From Aquitalea denitrificans (GTDB lineage: Bacteria > Pseudomonadota > Gammaproteobacteria > Burkholderiales > Chromobacteriaceae), in contig NZ_CP047241.1 of the NCBI RefSeq assembly GCF_009856625.1, positions 620,001-684,000 of the forward strand: a stretch of DNA of 64,000 bases. Direction: 5' to 3'. Below are positions 16,569 through 25,443 of this stretch, in pieces (position 1 is the first letter of the stretch; each line of letters begins with the position of its first letter). A program made the translations under genes and the position numbers. The notes beneath the pieces are model-generated. The model saw only the letters and a list, made by a program, of their open reading frames with translations. It searched no databases and was not told the DNA's origin.

Positions 16569-17183
16569 ATGGCCGTACTCGTTGGTAAGCAAGCACCGTT
16601 CTTCGCTGGTGAAAAAACCTTCTCCGCCGTTCTGGGCGATGGTCAGATTGTTGACAACTACTCCTTCCAGGAAGCTACCGCCGGCAAATACGCCGTCGTG
16701 TTCTTCTACCCGCTGGATTTCACTTTTGTTTGCCCGTCCGAGCTGATCGCTTTTGATCACCGTCTGGCTGAATTCAAGGCCCGCAATGTAGAAGTGATCG
16801 GCGTGTCCATCGACAGCCAGTTCACCCATGCCGCATGGCGCAATACCCCGGTAGAAAAGGGTGGTATCGGCCAGGTTGGCTACACTCTGGTCGCCGACAT
16901 CCAGCACGAACTGTGCAAGGCCTTTGATGTGGAAGCCGACGGTGGCGTGGCCTTCCGTGGTTCCTTCCTGATCGACAAGGCTGGTGTGGTACAGCATCAG
17001 GTGGTAAACAACCTGCCGCTGGGCCGCAATGTGGACGAAATGATCCGCATGGTTGACGCACTGCAGTTCACCGAAGAACACGGTGAAGTCTGCCCGGCAG
17101 GCTGGAACAAGGGCAAAAAGGGCATGAAGCCGAACGCAGAAGGCGTTGCTTCCTACCTGGCGGAAAACGCCGCCCAGCTGTAA
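16569..17183 (+). CDS. Typical 2-Cys peroxiredoxin (AhpC/TSA family)
   Basis: A 204-residue peroxidase that reduces H2O2 and organic hydroperoxides. The peroxidatic Cys55 is in DFTFVCPSEL and the resolving Cys175 in GEVCPAGW, about 30 residues from the C-terminus, as in Prx1/AhpC-type enzymes. GGIGQVGYTLVAD is the loop often tied to overoxidation sensitivity; the C-terminal YF motif of eukaryotic forms is absent. AAGGAG lies 6 bases before the ATG. There is no ahpF nearby, so thioredoxin or another reductant is likely. The 233-base upstream region has a TATCG-ACA-CGATA palindrome at 16438-16450 of unknown role. Followed by a terminator. Confidence 0.92.
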   Translation: MAVLVGKQAPFFAGEKTFSAVLGDGQIVDNYSFQEATAGKYAVVFFYPLDFTFVCPSELIAFDHRLAEFKARNVEVIGVSIDSQFTHAAWRNTPVEKGGIGQVGYTLVADIQHELCKAFDVEADGGVAFRGSFLIDKAGVVQHQVVNNLPLGRNVDEMIRMVDALQFTEEHGEVCPAGWNKGKKGMKPNAEGVASYLAENAAQL

Positions 17184-17224
17184 TAGCTTCCACGTCGCTC
17201 CTGTCGACGAAAAAGTCATACTGC

Positions 17225-17248
17225 AACCCCGCTTTACGCGGGGTTTTT
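17225..17248 (+). terminator. Terminator after the peroxiredoxin gene
   Basis: AACCCCGC and GCGGGGTT form an 8-bp stem with a TTTAC loop and a T-run. Confidence 0.88.
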
Positions 17249-17300
17249 CATGGCGTCTGCTATACATGAGTAAAGACCAGACCAGACATCGGGGGGCAAT

Positions 17301-18518
17301 TTGAGCCTTTCTTCCGCCGGAGAAGAGACCGCAGTAAGGCTGCACATCATGGAGCGCTTTCGCGCCGCCCAGCCGTATTCCATGGTTGGCGGTGCATTGC
17401 TGGCGCTGGCGATGAGTTTGCACTCTCCCTGGGGCAACATCGCTTGCTGGTGGGGCGGTCTGTTTGCCTGGCAGTGTCTCTACTTTGTCTTTACCTCTCG
17501 GTTATTACGCATCGCCGGTGCAGGACAGGGAGTATCCCTGCCGCATTTTCGCCTGTTCGTCCTGGCTACCATTCTGGCCGCTGCCTGGTGGGGCAGCGCC
17601 GTCTGGTGGCTGGTGCCTGACAATGACCCGCTTTATCTGATCGTGGTGTTGCTGTGGCTGGCAGGTGTCGCCTCTGCCTACGCGGCCTATCTGACCGGGG
17701 TAAAGTTACTGCCGGTGCTGGTGCTGGGCCTGATGCTGCTGATTGTGCAAACCAAGCTATGGGGGACCGGAATTCCGGTATTGCGGCTGGCCGGAATGTC
17801 GGTGCTGCTGTTTACTGCCGTGCTGGTGACGATGACCTGGCCCTTGCACCGCTATCTGCGGGAAAGCTATGCGGTCCGGGAAGAAAACAACCGCCTGCTG
17901 CTGGACATGACCGAGCAGCAGCACAAGCTGGATGAATACAACCAGCAGTTGGAGGAGCAAAGTCGTCAACTGGACGAGGCGCTGGCGCGTGTAGAAGCGC
18001 TGGTGGCGCATGATCCGCTTACCGGTGTGCTGAGCCGGCGTGCGGTGATGACGCGGGCGGACCAGTTGGTTGCCCAGGCGGTTGCTGGTCAGCCATTCTG
18101 CCTGGCCATGCTGGATCTGGATCACTTCAAATCCATCAATGACGGCTTTGGTCATCTGGCTGGTGACGAAGTCTTGCGCCAGACCAGCCGGCTGGTAGGG
18201 GGCGAACTGCGCGGCAACGATAGTCTGGGGCGCTACGGTGGCGAGGAATTCATGCTGCTGCTGGAGGGGATGACTCAGGATGCGGCCTTGCTGCGGCTGG
18301 AGCACATTCGCAATCTGGTACAGCAGCATGACTGGTCGGCACTGATTGGAATGCGTGTGGTAACCGTATCAATAGGGTTGGTGGCCTGGAAAAATGGGCT
18401 GGATGTGCCGCAGCTTATCAAGCGGGCGGACACCTTGCTGTATGCCGCCAAACGGGCTGGTCGTAATCAGGTGATGACCGAGGCCGCAGCCGAAGCTGCT
18501 GCAAGGGGGCATGCATGA
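17301..18518 (+). CDS. Membrane-anchored GGDEF diguanylate cyclase (first of a pair)
   Basis: A 405-residue protein: about six hydrophobic segments (residues about 30-190), a Gln/Glu-rich coiled coil (about 200-235, EQQHKLDEYNQQLEEQSRQL), then a GGDEF domain (about 240-395) with DPLTGVLSRR, DLDHFKSIND, an intact RYGGEEF active site and YAAKRAGRN. It should make c-di-GMP. No RxxD inhibitory site was noticed before GGEEF. The annotated start is TTG after GGGGGG; an ATG at 17349 (MERFRAAQ) is a possible alternative. Its stop overlaps the next GGDEF gene by 4 bases. Confidence 0.85.
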   Translation: MSLSSAGEETAVRLHIMERFRAAQPYSMVGGALLALAMSLHSPWGNIACWWGGLFAWQCLYFVFTSRLLRIAGAGQGVSLPHFRLFVLATILAAAWWGSAVWWLVPDNDPLYLIVVLLWLAGVASAYAAYLTGVKLLPVLVLGLMLLIVQTKLWGTGIPVLRLAGMSVLLFTAVLVTMTWPLHRYLRESYAVREENNRLLLDMTEQQHKLDEYNQQLEEQSRQLDEALARVEALVAHDPLTGVLSRRAVMTRADQLVAQAVAGQPFCLAMLDLDHFKSINDGFGHLAGDEVLRQTSRLVGGELRGNDSLGRYGGEEFMLLLEGMTQDAALLRLEHIRNLVQQHDWSALIGMRVVTVSIGLVAWKNGLDVPQLIKRADTLLYAAKRAGRNQVMTEAAAEAAARGHA

Positions 18519-19771
18519 AGCGGCTGGCCTATCTGCAGCAGCAAAACCCGCATTGGCGTGAAGAGGCCGACCTTACGCGCTACTTCGTGGATGCTGCCCA
18601 TGCTTCCATCGCCCCGGCGGTATGCAGCACCCCACTGCTGGCCTGGATTGCCTACGGTGAGGCATCGCTATGGCGCATGCTGTGCTGGATGGGCCTGTTC
18701 TGGCTGGTGGAGTGGCGGCTGATCCTGGTTATCCGGCAATGTCGTCAGCATGACACTCATCCGCTTAGCGTTTATCAGTACTACCCGGCGGTGCGGGATT
18801 GCCTGCTGGCCAGCAGTCTGTTGTGGGGTGGTTGTATCTGGTTCATGGCTCCGGTACAGCCTGATCCGGCCTACCAGATGCTGTTGCTGCTGTGGGTAGC
18901 CGGCATTTTTGCGCTGCTGTGCATCATGATGGCAGCCTGCCGCGACATTCACGTGCTGTTTTTTGCCGCGTTCTGGGCGTTTCCGGTATTTTCCCTCCTC
19001 AATGGCGGGAAAAGGCTGGAGCTGCTGGCCCTCTTGGGTGTGAGCATCTATCTGTTATCGCAATGGCGCTTTGTACGTGGTTTCCAGCAGACATTGTTTG
19101 ACACCGTGCAGCTCAAACATGCCAATCAGAACATGATGGACAAGTTGGTGGAAATGCACGTACAGGCCACCATGCAGCGGGTTAGCCTGGAAGAGAACCG
19201 GCAGGCGCTGCAGATGGCTGTTGCCGAAGGGGAGCGATTGCTGGAGTGCGATGCGCTCACCGGCTGTTTCAACCAGCGGGCGCTGCGCAGGCAACTGGAC
19301 AAGTACGCCGCCGACAGCATTGCCAGCGGCAGCAGCTGGTCCCTATCCATTCTGGACCTGGACCATTTCAAGCAGGTCAATGATACCTTCGGCCATCAGG
19401 CTGGCGATGCGGTGCTGGAGCAACTGGTGCAGAAGGTCAGCCAATTGCTGCCGGACGGCTTGCAGATGTTCCGCTATGGCGGAGAAGAATTCGTGGTGCT
19501 GGCCCCTGCCATGCAGGAAGCCGAATTGGCCGCCTGCCTGGATGGCATTCGTCAGCAACTGGCCGTGTCACGCTGGGAAGCGTTGCCGGCCTCATGGCAG
19601 CAAACCATCTCGGCCGGGGTGGTTGCCTGCCAGCCTGGCGAGCAGGTCAATCATTGCCTGCAACAGGCCGACCTGGCGCTTTATGCCGCCAAACATCGTG
19701 GCCGCAACCGGATTTGCCTTGCCAGTGATCTGGTTGATGTGCCGCTCAAACGCTTTTCTCATTCATCCTGA
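18515..19771 (+). CDS. Membrane-anchored GGDEF diguanylate cyclase (second of a pair)
   Basis: A 418-residue protein with the same plan as its upstream neighbour: about six membrane segments (35-190), a coiled-coil linker (about 200-240), and a GGDEF domain (about 245-405) with DALTGCFNQRAL, DLDHFKQVNDTFG, an intact RYGGEEF site and YAAKHRGRNR. The ATG at 18515 overlaps the previous stop (ATGA), so the two are translationally coupled. Both membrane domains look alike in layout but have diverged, which suggests an old tandem duplication with different input signals. It is convergent with tesA and the stops are 3 bases apart. Confidence 0.87.
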   Translation: MKRLAYLQQQNPHWREEADLTRYFVDAAHASIAPAVCSTPLLAWIAYGEASLWRMLCWMGLFWLVEWRLILVIRQCRQHDTHPLSVYQYYPAVRDCLLASSLLWGGCIWFMAPVQPDPAYQMLLLLWVAGIFALLCIMMAACRDIHVLFFAAFWAFPVFSLLNGGKRLELLALLGVSIYLLSQWRFVRGFQQTLFDTVQLKHANQNMMDKLVEMHVQATMQRVSLEENRQALQMAVAEGERLLECDALTGCFNQRALRRQLDKYAADSIASGSSWSLSILDLDHFKQVNDTFGHQAGDAVLEQLVQKVSQLLPDGLQMFRYGGEEFVVLAPAMQEAELAACLDGIRQQLAVSRWEALPASWQQTISAGVVACQPGEQVNHCLQQADLALYAAKHRGRNRICLASDLVDVPLKRFSHSS

Positions 19772-19774
19772 ATA

Positions 19775-20374
19775 TTATTTCAATGGCAGCTTGGCCTTCA
19801 CCGTGCGCATCATGGTAGCTTGTACGCTGGCTACAGGGTGTAGCCCGTCAGGCTGGAACTTGCTGATGTCGGTGGCAAACCCGGCAACCAGCAACGGCAC
19901 GTAGGCCAGTTGGTTGCGCTTTGCGATGCGGTCGTACACCGCGCGGAACTCGGCGGTGTATTGCGGGCCATAGTTGCTGGGCAAGGCCATGCCTACCAGC
20001 ACCACCCGGGCCGAGGCCTTGCGCGACAGTGCGATCATCTGCTGCAGATTGCGCTCCATGCCGGCAAGTGGCAGGCCGCGCAAGCCATCATTGGCACCCA
20101 GCTCCAGCACTACGATGTCCGGTTTGTGACGGCGGAGTGCATCAGGCAGCCGTGCCAGGCCACCGTCACTGGTTTCACCGGAGATGCTGGCATTGATAAT
20201 CCGGTGCTTTGGCTCCAGATCCTGTTGTAACAGGCTGACCCAGCCTTGGCCTGTCTGCAGGCCGTAACCGGCAGACAGGCTGTCGCCCATCACCAGGATG
20301 GTGGCAGCCCCGGCCGGAAGGGCCAGCCAGGCAGCAAACAGGGTGCAAACCAGCTTTACCATTGCAGAAGACAT
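19775..20374 (-). CDS. tesA: Periplasmic arylesterase/thioesterase I (SGNH hydrolase)
   Basis: A 199-residue SGNH hydrolase with a signal peptide (about residues 1-23, ending AGAA). Block I GDSLSAGYG carries the nucleophile Ser, GETSDGGLAR block II, GANDGLRG block III, and DGLHP near the C-terminus holds the catalytic Asp and His. TesA-type enzymes cleave acyl-CoA and aryl or acyl esters in the periplasm. The ATG at 20374 has GGAG 4-5 bases upstream and directly abuts the start of the divergent ABC gene. The tesA/ABC pairing is also seen in E. coli (tesA-ybbA). Confidence 0.92.
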   Translation of the reverse strand: MSSAMVKLVCTLFAAWLALPAGAATILVMGDSLSAGYGLQTGQGWVSLLQQDLEPKHRIINASISGETSDGGLARLPDALRRHKPDIVVLELGANDGLRGLPLAGMERNLQQMIALSRKASARVVLVGMALPSNYGPQYTAEFRAVYDRIAKRNQLAYVPLLVAGFATDISKFQPDGLHPVASVQATMMRTVKAKLPLK

Positions 20375-21067
20375 ATGACTCCAATCGAGAACAAGGCAGT
20401 GCTGTCGGCGCGGGATCTGGCCAAACAGGTGGTATTTAACGGGGCTCCACTGGATATCCTGCAGACGGCCAGCCTGAGCGTGCAGCCGGGCGAAAGCGTG
20501 GCCATTGTCGGGGCTTCCGGTTCGGGCAAGTCTACCCTGCTATCCCTGCTGGCCGGGCTGGATCAGCCAACGCACGGCGAGGTCGCCCTGTTTGGCCAGT
20601 CGCTGGCCGGTTTGAGCGAAGATGGCCGCGCGCTGCTGCGCAGGGACAAGGTGGGGTTCGTATTCCAGAATTTCCAGCTCATGCCACAACTGACTGCGCT
20701 GGAAAACGTCATGCTGCCGCTGGAGCTGGCTGGGCGCAAGGACGCCCGCGATACCGCCAGCCAGATGCTGGGTCATGTTGGCTTGGCGCATCGCCTGCGT
20801 CACTATCCCAGGCATCTGTCCGGCGGCGAGCAGCAAAGAGTGGCGCTGGCGCGTGCCTTTGCCATTCACCCCGGCATCCTGTTTGCCGATGAGCCCACCG
20901 GCAATCTTGATGCCGCCACTGGCCGGCAGATCATCGATCTGCTGTTCCAGCTCAATAGCGAACAGCATACCTCGCTGGTGCTGGTAACCCACGATAACGA
21001 ACTGGCCAGCCGCTGCGATGCCATCTACCGGCTGGTGGACGGCCAACTGAACGGGGCGCGCGCATGA
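20375..21067 (+). CDS. ybbA: ABC transporter ATP-binding protein (LolD/YbbA type)
   Basis: A 230-residue ATPase: Walker A GASGSGKST (about residue 44), Q-loop FVFQNFQLMP, signature LSGGEQQRVALARAF, Walker B ILFADEPTGNLD and switch His in LVTHD. It is of the MacB/LolD group that works with FtsX-like permeases. Its ATG at 20375 touches the tesA start codon on the other strand, so its ribosome site (weak AGAAG) and promoter lie in tesA coding sequence. Its stop overlaps the permease start by 4 bases. The cargo is not known; the E. coli YbbAP homologue is linked to lipophilic compounds. Confidence 0.9.
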   Translation: MTPIENKAVLSARDLAKQVVFNGAPLDILQTASLSVQPGESVAIVGASGSGKSTLLSLLAGLDQPTHGEVALFGQSLAGLSEDGRALLRRDKVGFVFQNFQLMPQLTALENVMLPLELAGRKDARDTASQMLGHVGLAHRLRHYPRHLSGGEQQRVALARAFAIHPGILFADEPTGNLDAATGRQIIDLLFQLNSEQHTSLVLVTHDNELASRCDAIYRLVDGQLNGARA

Positions 21068-23550
21068 GCTGGTGGAGCCGACTGCTGCTGGCAGCACGCT
21101 TTGTACGTCGCGAAATCGTATCCGGCGAGTTGAGCATTCTGGCACTCGCCCTCTTGGTAGCGGTGACGGCACTCACCAGCGTCAGCTTCTTTTCTGACCG
21201 GGTGGCGCGGGCGCTCACCACCCAGGCCACTCAGTTGCTGGCAGCCGATCTGGTGCTTAACGGCAACCAGCCGGCACCGGCCATCATCCGTCAGGAAGCG
21301 CAGCGCCGTGGCCTCCGGCTGGCGGACAACATCAGCTTCCCGTCCATGGTGTTTGCCCAAGGGCAGGCCACGCTAGCCACCTACAAGGCGGTGAGCAACA
21401 GCTACCCGCTGCGTGGGGAAATGACCGTGCGCGGAGAGAGCGGACAGGCGCAAACCGGCAGCCTGCATCCTGCCACTGGCACGGTATGGGCCGATGCCAG
21501 GCTGCTGCGCAAGCTGGGGCTGAAGCTGGGTGACAACATCACGGTCGGCAATACAGCCTTGCGGCTGAGCGGTGAAATCCTGCGCGAGCCTGATGGAGCC
21601 ATGGATTTGTACAATTTTGTGCCACGGCTGATGTTCAATAGTACGGACCTGCCGGCCACCGGGCTGATCCAGGAGGGTAGCCGTGCGCGCTGGCGACTGA
21701 TGCTGGCCGGGGACGACCGCCAGATCAGCGACTTCCGCCAGTGGCTGAGTCAGCACCTACCCGCTGGCAGCCGGTTGGAAAACGTAGAAGAAGCACGCCC
21801 GGAAATCCGTACTGCACTGGAACGTGCGCGGCGTTTTCTCGGCCTCACTGCCATGTTGACTGTGGCTCTGTCTGCGGCGGCGGTGGCGCTGGCAGTAAGG
21901 CGCTATCTGGCCCGGCACTGGCAGCCGGTGGCGGTGTTGCGCTGCATGGGGCTGACCTCGTCCGAAGTGCTGGGCCTGTTTGTCTGCCTGTTCCTGCTGC
22001 TGGGTCTGCTAAGCGGTGGGCTGGGCGCGTTGGCCGGTTATGCGGTGCAATTGGGACTGATGCAACTGAGCAGCCGTTTTGTTGGCGAAGTACTGCCGGA
22101 CCCGGGCTGGCAAAGCTGGTTACTGGGGCCGGCTGCTTCATTGCTGCTGCTGACCGGCCTGGCGTTGCCCCCGCTGCTGGCAATACGCAATGTGTCTCCG
22201 CTGGCGGTGCTGCGTAATGACCTGCCCTTGTTGCGCAGCAATCTGGCTGCGCCTCTGCTGGCGGTACTGGTCTTGCTGCTGCTGGCAGCATGGCAGATGG
22301 ACGATCTGACCCTGGCCGCCTGGTTGCTGGGGGGGATGGCGGCCTTCTTTGCCGGCGTGGCGTTGCTGACCTGGGGCATGCTGTGGTTGTTGCGGCACTT
22401 GCCGGCGGGGCGGCAGATCGGCTGGCGCTATGGCGTGGCCAATCTGGCGCGCAGACCGTGGCTGGCCATCGTGCAGATTGTGGCGCTGGCAGTGGGCATC
22501 ATGGCCTTACTCACTCTCACCCTGGTGCGTGACGACCTGATTTTAGCCTGGCAGCAGAGCATTCCGGCAGATGCACCCAATAAGTTTGTCATCAACATTC
22601 AGCAAAACCAGCGCCTGGCTTTGCAGCAGCGCTTTGTTGATGCTGGCCTGCCAGCACCGCAGCTGGCACCGATGATCCGTGGTCGGCTGGTGGCCATTAA
22701 TGACAAACCGGTACGGCCATCTGCATTGCCGGATGAGCAGGCGCGGCGGCTGGCCGAGCGTGAATTCAATCTGTCCTGGCGCGACAGCCTGCCGGAGGGC
22801 AACCGGCTGGTGGCGGGGCAATGGTGGCAGGATAAGGCCCGGCCACAGTTTTCGGTCGAGCAGGGGCTGGCCAGAACGCTGGGTATCCGCATGGGGGATA
22901 CGCTGGCATTTGATATCGGCGGCACTACTTACCGTGCCAGGGTGAGCAGCCTGCGCGCGGTGGCCTGGGACAGCTTCCGGGTCAACTTCTTTGTGCTGGC
23001 ACCGCCATCCCTGTTGCAGCAGCAGCCAGCCAGCTGGATCAGCAGTTTCCGGCTGGATGCAGCGCAGGAGGATTTTGCCAACCGGCTGGTTGCGGCCTTC
23101 CCCAATATCACCATCATTGATGTCAGCGCTATTCTGAACGAAGTGCGCACCATGGTGGACAAGCTGACTCGCGGCATCGAAGCCATGTTTGTACTTGCAC
23201 TGGCGGCTGGTGTGCTGGTGTTGTGGGCTGCCCTGGCCGCCACACGGGACGAACGCCTGTTTGATATCGCCCTGATGCGTGCGCTGGGTGCCTCGGATGC
23301 GCAGGTACGCAGTGTGGTGCTGGCCGAACTGGCTTGGCTGGGTGGTTTTACCGGCCTGCTGGCTGCGCTGGGTGCCATGGGTGTGGGTGGTATCGCGGCC
23401 AGCAAGCTGTTCAACCTGCCGTGGGTAATGAATGGCTGGCTACTGCCGCTGGGCATGGGCTGCGGCATGCTGGTGGTGATGCTGGCTGGCTGGCCGTTGA
23501 TCGGCAAGGTGACGCGCAGCTCGCCACTGGCGGTATTGCGTGCAGTCTGA
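21064..23550 (+). CDS. ybbP: FtsX-like ABC transporter permease (YbbP type)
   Basis: An 828-residue permease with two FtsX modules: an N-terminal helix (about 17-40), a periplasmic domain (about 45-250), a cluster of helices (about 260-480), a second periplasmic domain (about 500-705) and three C-terminal helices (about 710-825). This ten-helix layout is that of YbbP. It pairs with the ATPase just upstream through a 4-base ATGA overlap. It probably extracts or moves lipophilic molecules at the inner membrane; the TesA esterase next door may act on related substrates (inference from conserved neighbourhood). Confidence 0.88.
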   Translation: MSWWSRLLLAARFVRREIVSGELSILALALLVAVTALTSVSFFSDRVARALTTQATQLLAADLVLNGNQPAPAIIRQEAQRRGLRLADNISFPSMVFAQGQATLATYKAVSNSYPLRGEMTVRGESGQAQTGSLHPATGTVWADARLLRKLGLKLGDNITVGNTALRLSGEILREPDGAMDLYNFVPRLMFNSTDLPATGLIQEGSRARWRLMLAGDDRQISDFRQWLSQHLPAGSRLENVEEARPEIRTALERARRFLGLTAMLTVALSAAAVALAVRRYLARHWQPVAVLRCMGLTSSEVLGLFVCLFLLLGLLSGGLGALAGYAVQLGLMQLSSRFVGEVLPDPGWQSWLLGPAASLLLLTGLALPPLLAIRNVSPLAVLRNDLPLLRSNLAAPLLAVLVLLLLAAWQMDDLTLAAWLLGGMAAFFAGVALLTWGMLWLLRHLPAGRQIGWRYGVANLARRPWLAIVQIVALAVGIMALLTLTLVRDDLILAWQQSIPADAPNKFVINIQQNQRLALQQRFVDAGLPAPQLAPMIRGRLVAINDKPVRPSALPDEQARRLAEREFNLSWRDSLPEGNRLVAGQWWQDKARPQFSVEQGLARTLGIRMGDTLAFDIGGTTYRARVSSLRAVAWDSFRVNFFVLAPPSLLQQQPASWISSFRLDAAQEDFANRLVAAFPNITIIDVSAILNEVRTMVDKLTRGIEAMFVLALAAGVLVLWAALAATRDERLFDIALMRALGASDAQVRSVVLAELAWLGGFTGLLAALGAMGVGGIAASKLFNLPWVMNGWLLPLGMGCGMLVVMLAGWPLIGKVTRSSPLAVLRAV

Positions 23551-23617
23551 TGGTAGGGCGGTACAAAGCCGCAAGAAATAACAAGGCGGGTAGACCCGCT
23601 TGCAAGGAGTGCAGGAA

Positions 23618-24142
23618 ATGGATTCCCAGGTGTTGGCGGCAATGGCCAAATGGCCCAATGTGCCGGCGGTATTCGGCTGGTTGCGGCTGGATGCGCGCGG
23701 GCAGTGGTGGATACGCGAAGAACGCCTGACGCATGAAGGCATGGCGGCCTTCTTCAACCGCAATTACAGCCGCGATGCCCAGGGGCGTTACTATGTCCAG
23801 AACGGCCCGCAAAAGGTGTTTGTCAATCTGGATGCCGCGCCGCTGATCGCCCGGTTTACCGAAGGCCGCTGGCAGACCTTGCCCTGCGATGATGATGTGC
23901 AGGCGCGGGCGGCCTTCATGACCGACGACGGGCAGCTGTTCATCGAAATTGCCGGCGAGCTGGCGGTGGTGGACGACCGCGATCTGACCGGCATTGCTGC
24001 GGCCGGTCTGCCCGGCTGGGACGGGGATGTTTCACGCCTGCCGCACAGCCTGCAGTTGGCAGATCACCCCTTGCCGCTCAGCCGTCACAGCCTGGCCGAG
24101 CTGTGGCAGCGCTATGGTGTAGTGGTACACCCGCACGCCTGA
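23618..24142 (+). CDS. Conserved protein of unknown function
   Basis: A 174-residue soluble protein with no signal peptide or membrane segment. I recognise the general look of an uncharacterised proteobacterial family (NVPAVFGWLRLDARGQWWI near the start and RYYVQNGPQKVFVNLDAAP in the middle) but cannot name it. It is rich in Trp, Asp and Arg and predicted mostly beta. The ATG at 23618 follows AAGGAG and CAGGAA; a start 18 bases earlier is less well placed. It lies 67 bases after ybbP on the same strand and convergent with the transporter gene downstream. Confidence 0.7.
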   Translation: MDSQVLAAMAKWPNVPAVFGWLRLDARGQWWIREERLTHEGMAAFFNRNYSRDAQGRYYVQNGPQKVFVNLDAAPLIARFTEGRWQTLPCDDDVQARAAFMTDDGQLFIEIAGELAVVDDRDLTGIAAAGLPGWDGDVSRLPHSLQLADHPLPLSRHSLAELWQRYGVVVHPHA

Positions 24143-24166
24143 TGGCGTCCGCGAGGATGCAAAAAA

Positions 24167-25441
24167 TCAGCCCAGTCGTTCGGCGCGCGCGCTGACCAGC
24201 AGTTTGCGGCCGGCCAGCAGTCCTGCGGCCAGCGCAGTCGCGACAATGCCACCAAACAGCCAGCCCACCGGTGCCCAGCGTCCGGCGACATCGTGAATGA
24301 TGCCGGCAGCCAGCGGACCGCAAGCTGCCACGGTATAGCCTACGCCTTGTGCCATGCCGGACAGATGAGCGGCAACGTGGGCATCCGGTGCGCGCAGCAC
24401 CAGCAGGCTGAGCGCCAGGCTGAACGCACCACCCTGGCCAATCCCCAGTAATACCGCCCACAGCCACAGCTGGTTGATGGGGGCGTACAGCATCCCCAGC
24501 AGCCCGGCCAGGGTCAGGACCATTACGCAGGCAATCGGCAGGCGCTGGTCGGCACCACGCTGTGCCAACAGCGGAACCCCTAAGGACGCAATCACCTGCG
24601 TCATGATGGACAAGGACATCATCAGTCCGGCCTGCAGCGGTGTCAGTCCGCGTTCGATCAGGATGGATGGCATCCAGCCGAACACAATGTAGGACAGCGA
24701 TGACTGCAAACCCATGTAGACCGTTACCTGCCATGCCAGGGCATCGCGCCACAGACCACGTACCTGCCAGTGCCCCGCATGTTGTTGCTGGTGTGAGGAC
24801 AGCTGTGGCCACCATACCGCCAGTGCCAGCAGTGCCGGAATGGCCCAGAACGCAAGTGCCGGCTGCCAGCGCTGGCCAAACAGCTGATCCAGCGGCACGG
24901 TGGCGCCGGCTGCCAGTGCGGCACCCAGGCATAGTGCCATGGTGTAGACCCCGGTCATCAGGCCGGCCTGAGCTGAGAAGTCACGTTTGACGATGCCCGG
25001 CAGCAGCACGCCGATGATGCCGATGGCGGCACCGGACAGTAGCGATCCCATCACCAGGCCGGTCAGTCCCAGTTGGCTGCGCAAGGCAATGCCGCAGGCC
25101 AGCAGCAACAGTATGCCGGCGATGCTGCGCTCGCTGCCGAAGCGGCGGGCCAGGTGCGGAGCCAGTGCACCGAACAGACCCAGGCATAGTACCGGCAAGG
25201 TGGTGAGCAAGCCGGCCATGGTGGCGGACAGGCCGATTTCAGCCTTTACCTGCCCCAACACCGGAGCCAGGCTGGAGAGGGCGGGGCGCAGATTGATGCC
25301 GATCAGAACCATGCCCAGTGCCAGCAGCCAGCGTGATTGAGGTGCTGGGGAGTGGTACTGGACGCCGTCATCATCGATTTCGGCGTCGATCAACAGTTCT
25401 TCTGCCAGTTTGTCTGCAATATGTTGTGGCGTGGGTGACAT
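24167..25441 (-). CDS. CynX/NimT-family MFS transporter
   Basis: A 424-residue major facilitator with 12 predicted helices. The hydrophilic N-terminus (about 38 residues) is followed by LGMVLIGINLRPALSSLAPVL, the characteristic start of the CynX/NimT (YeaN) group, and a second-half GLGIGQGGAFSLALSLLVLR-like segment (seen as LLGIGQGGAFSLALSLL). Members export or import cyanate, 2-nitroimidazole or other small organics; the substrate here is unknown. It begins 2 bases after the stop of a FadR-type regulator on the same strand, so the regulator probably controls it. Confidence 0.85.
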   Translation of the reverse strand: MSPTPQHIADKLAEELLIDAEIDDDGVQYHSPAPQSRWLLALGMVLIGINLRPALSSLAPVLGQVKAEIGLSATMAGLLTTLPVLCLGLFGALAPHLARRFGSERSIAGILLLLACGIALRSQLGLTGLVMGSLLSGAAIGIIGVLLPGIVKRDFSAQAGLMTGVYTMALCLGAALAAGATVPLDQLFGQRWQPALAFWAIPALLALAVWWPQLSSHQQQHAGHWQVRGLWRDALAWQVTVYMGLQSSLSYIVFGWMPSILIERGLTPLQAGLMMSLSIMTQVIASLGVPLLAQRGADQRLPIACVMVLTLAGLLGMLYAPINQLWLWAVLLGIGQGGAFSLALSLLVLRAPDAHVAAHLSGMAQGVGYTVAACGPLAAGIIHDVAGRWAPVGWLFGGIVATALAAGLLAGRKLLVSARAERLG

Positions 25442-25443
25442 GC

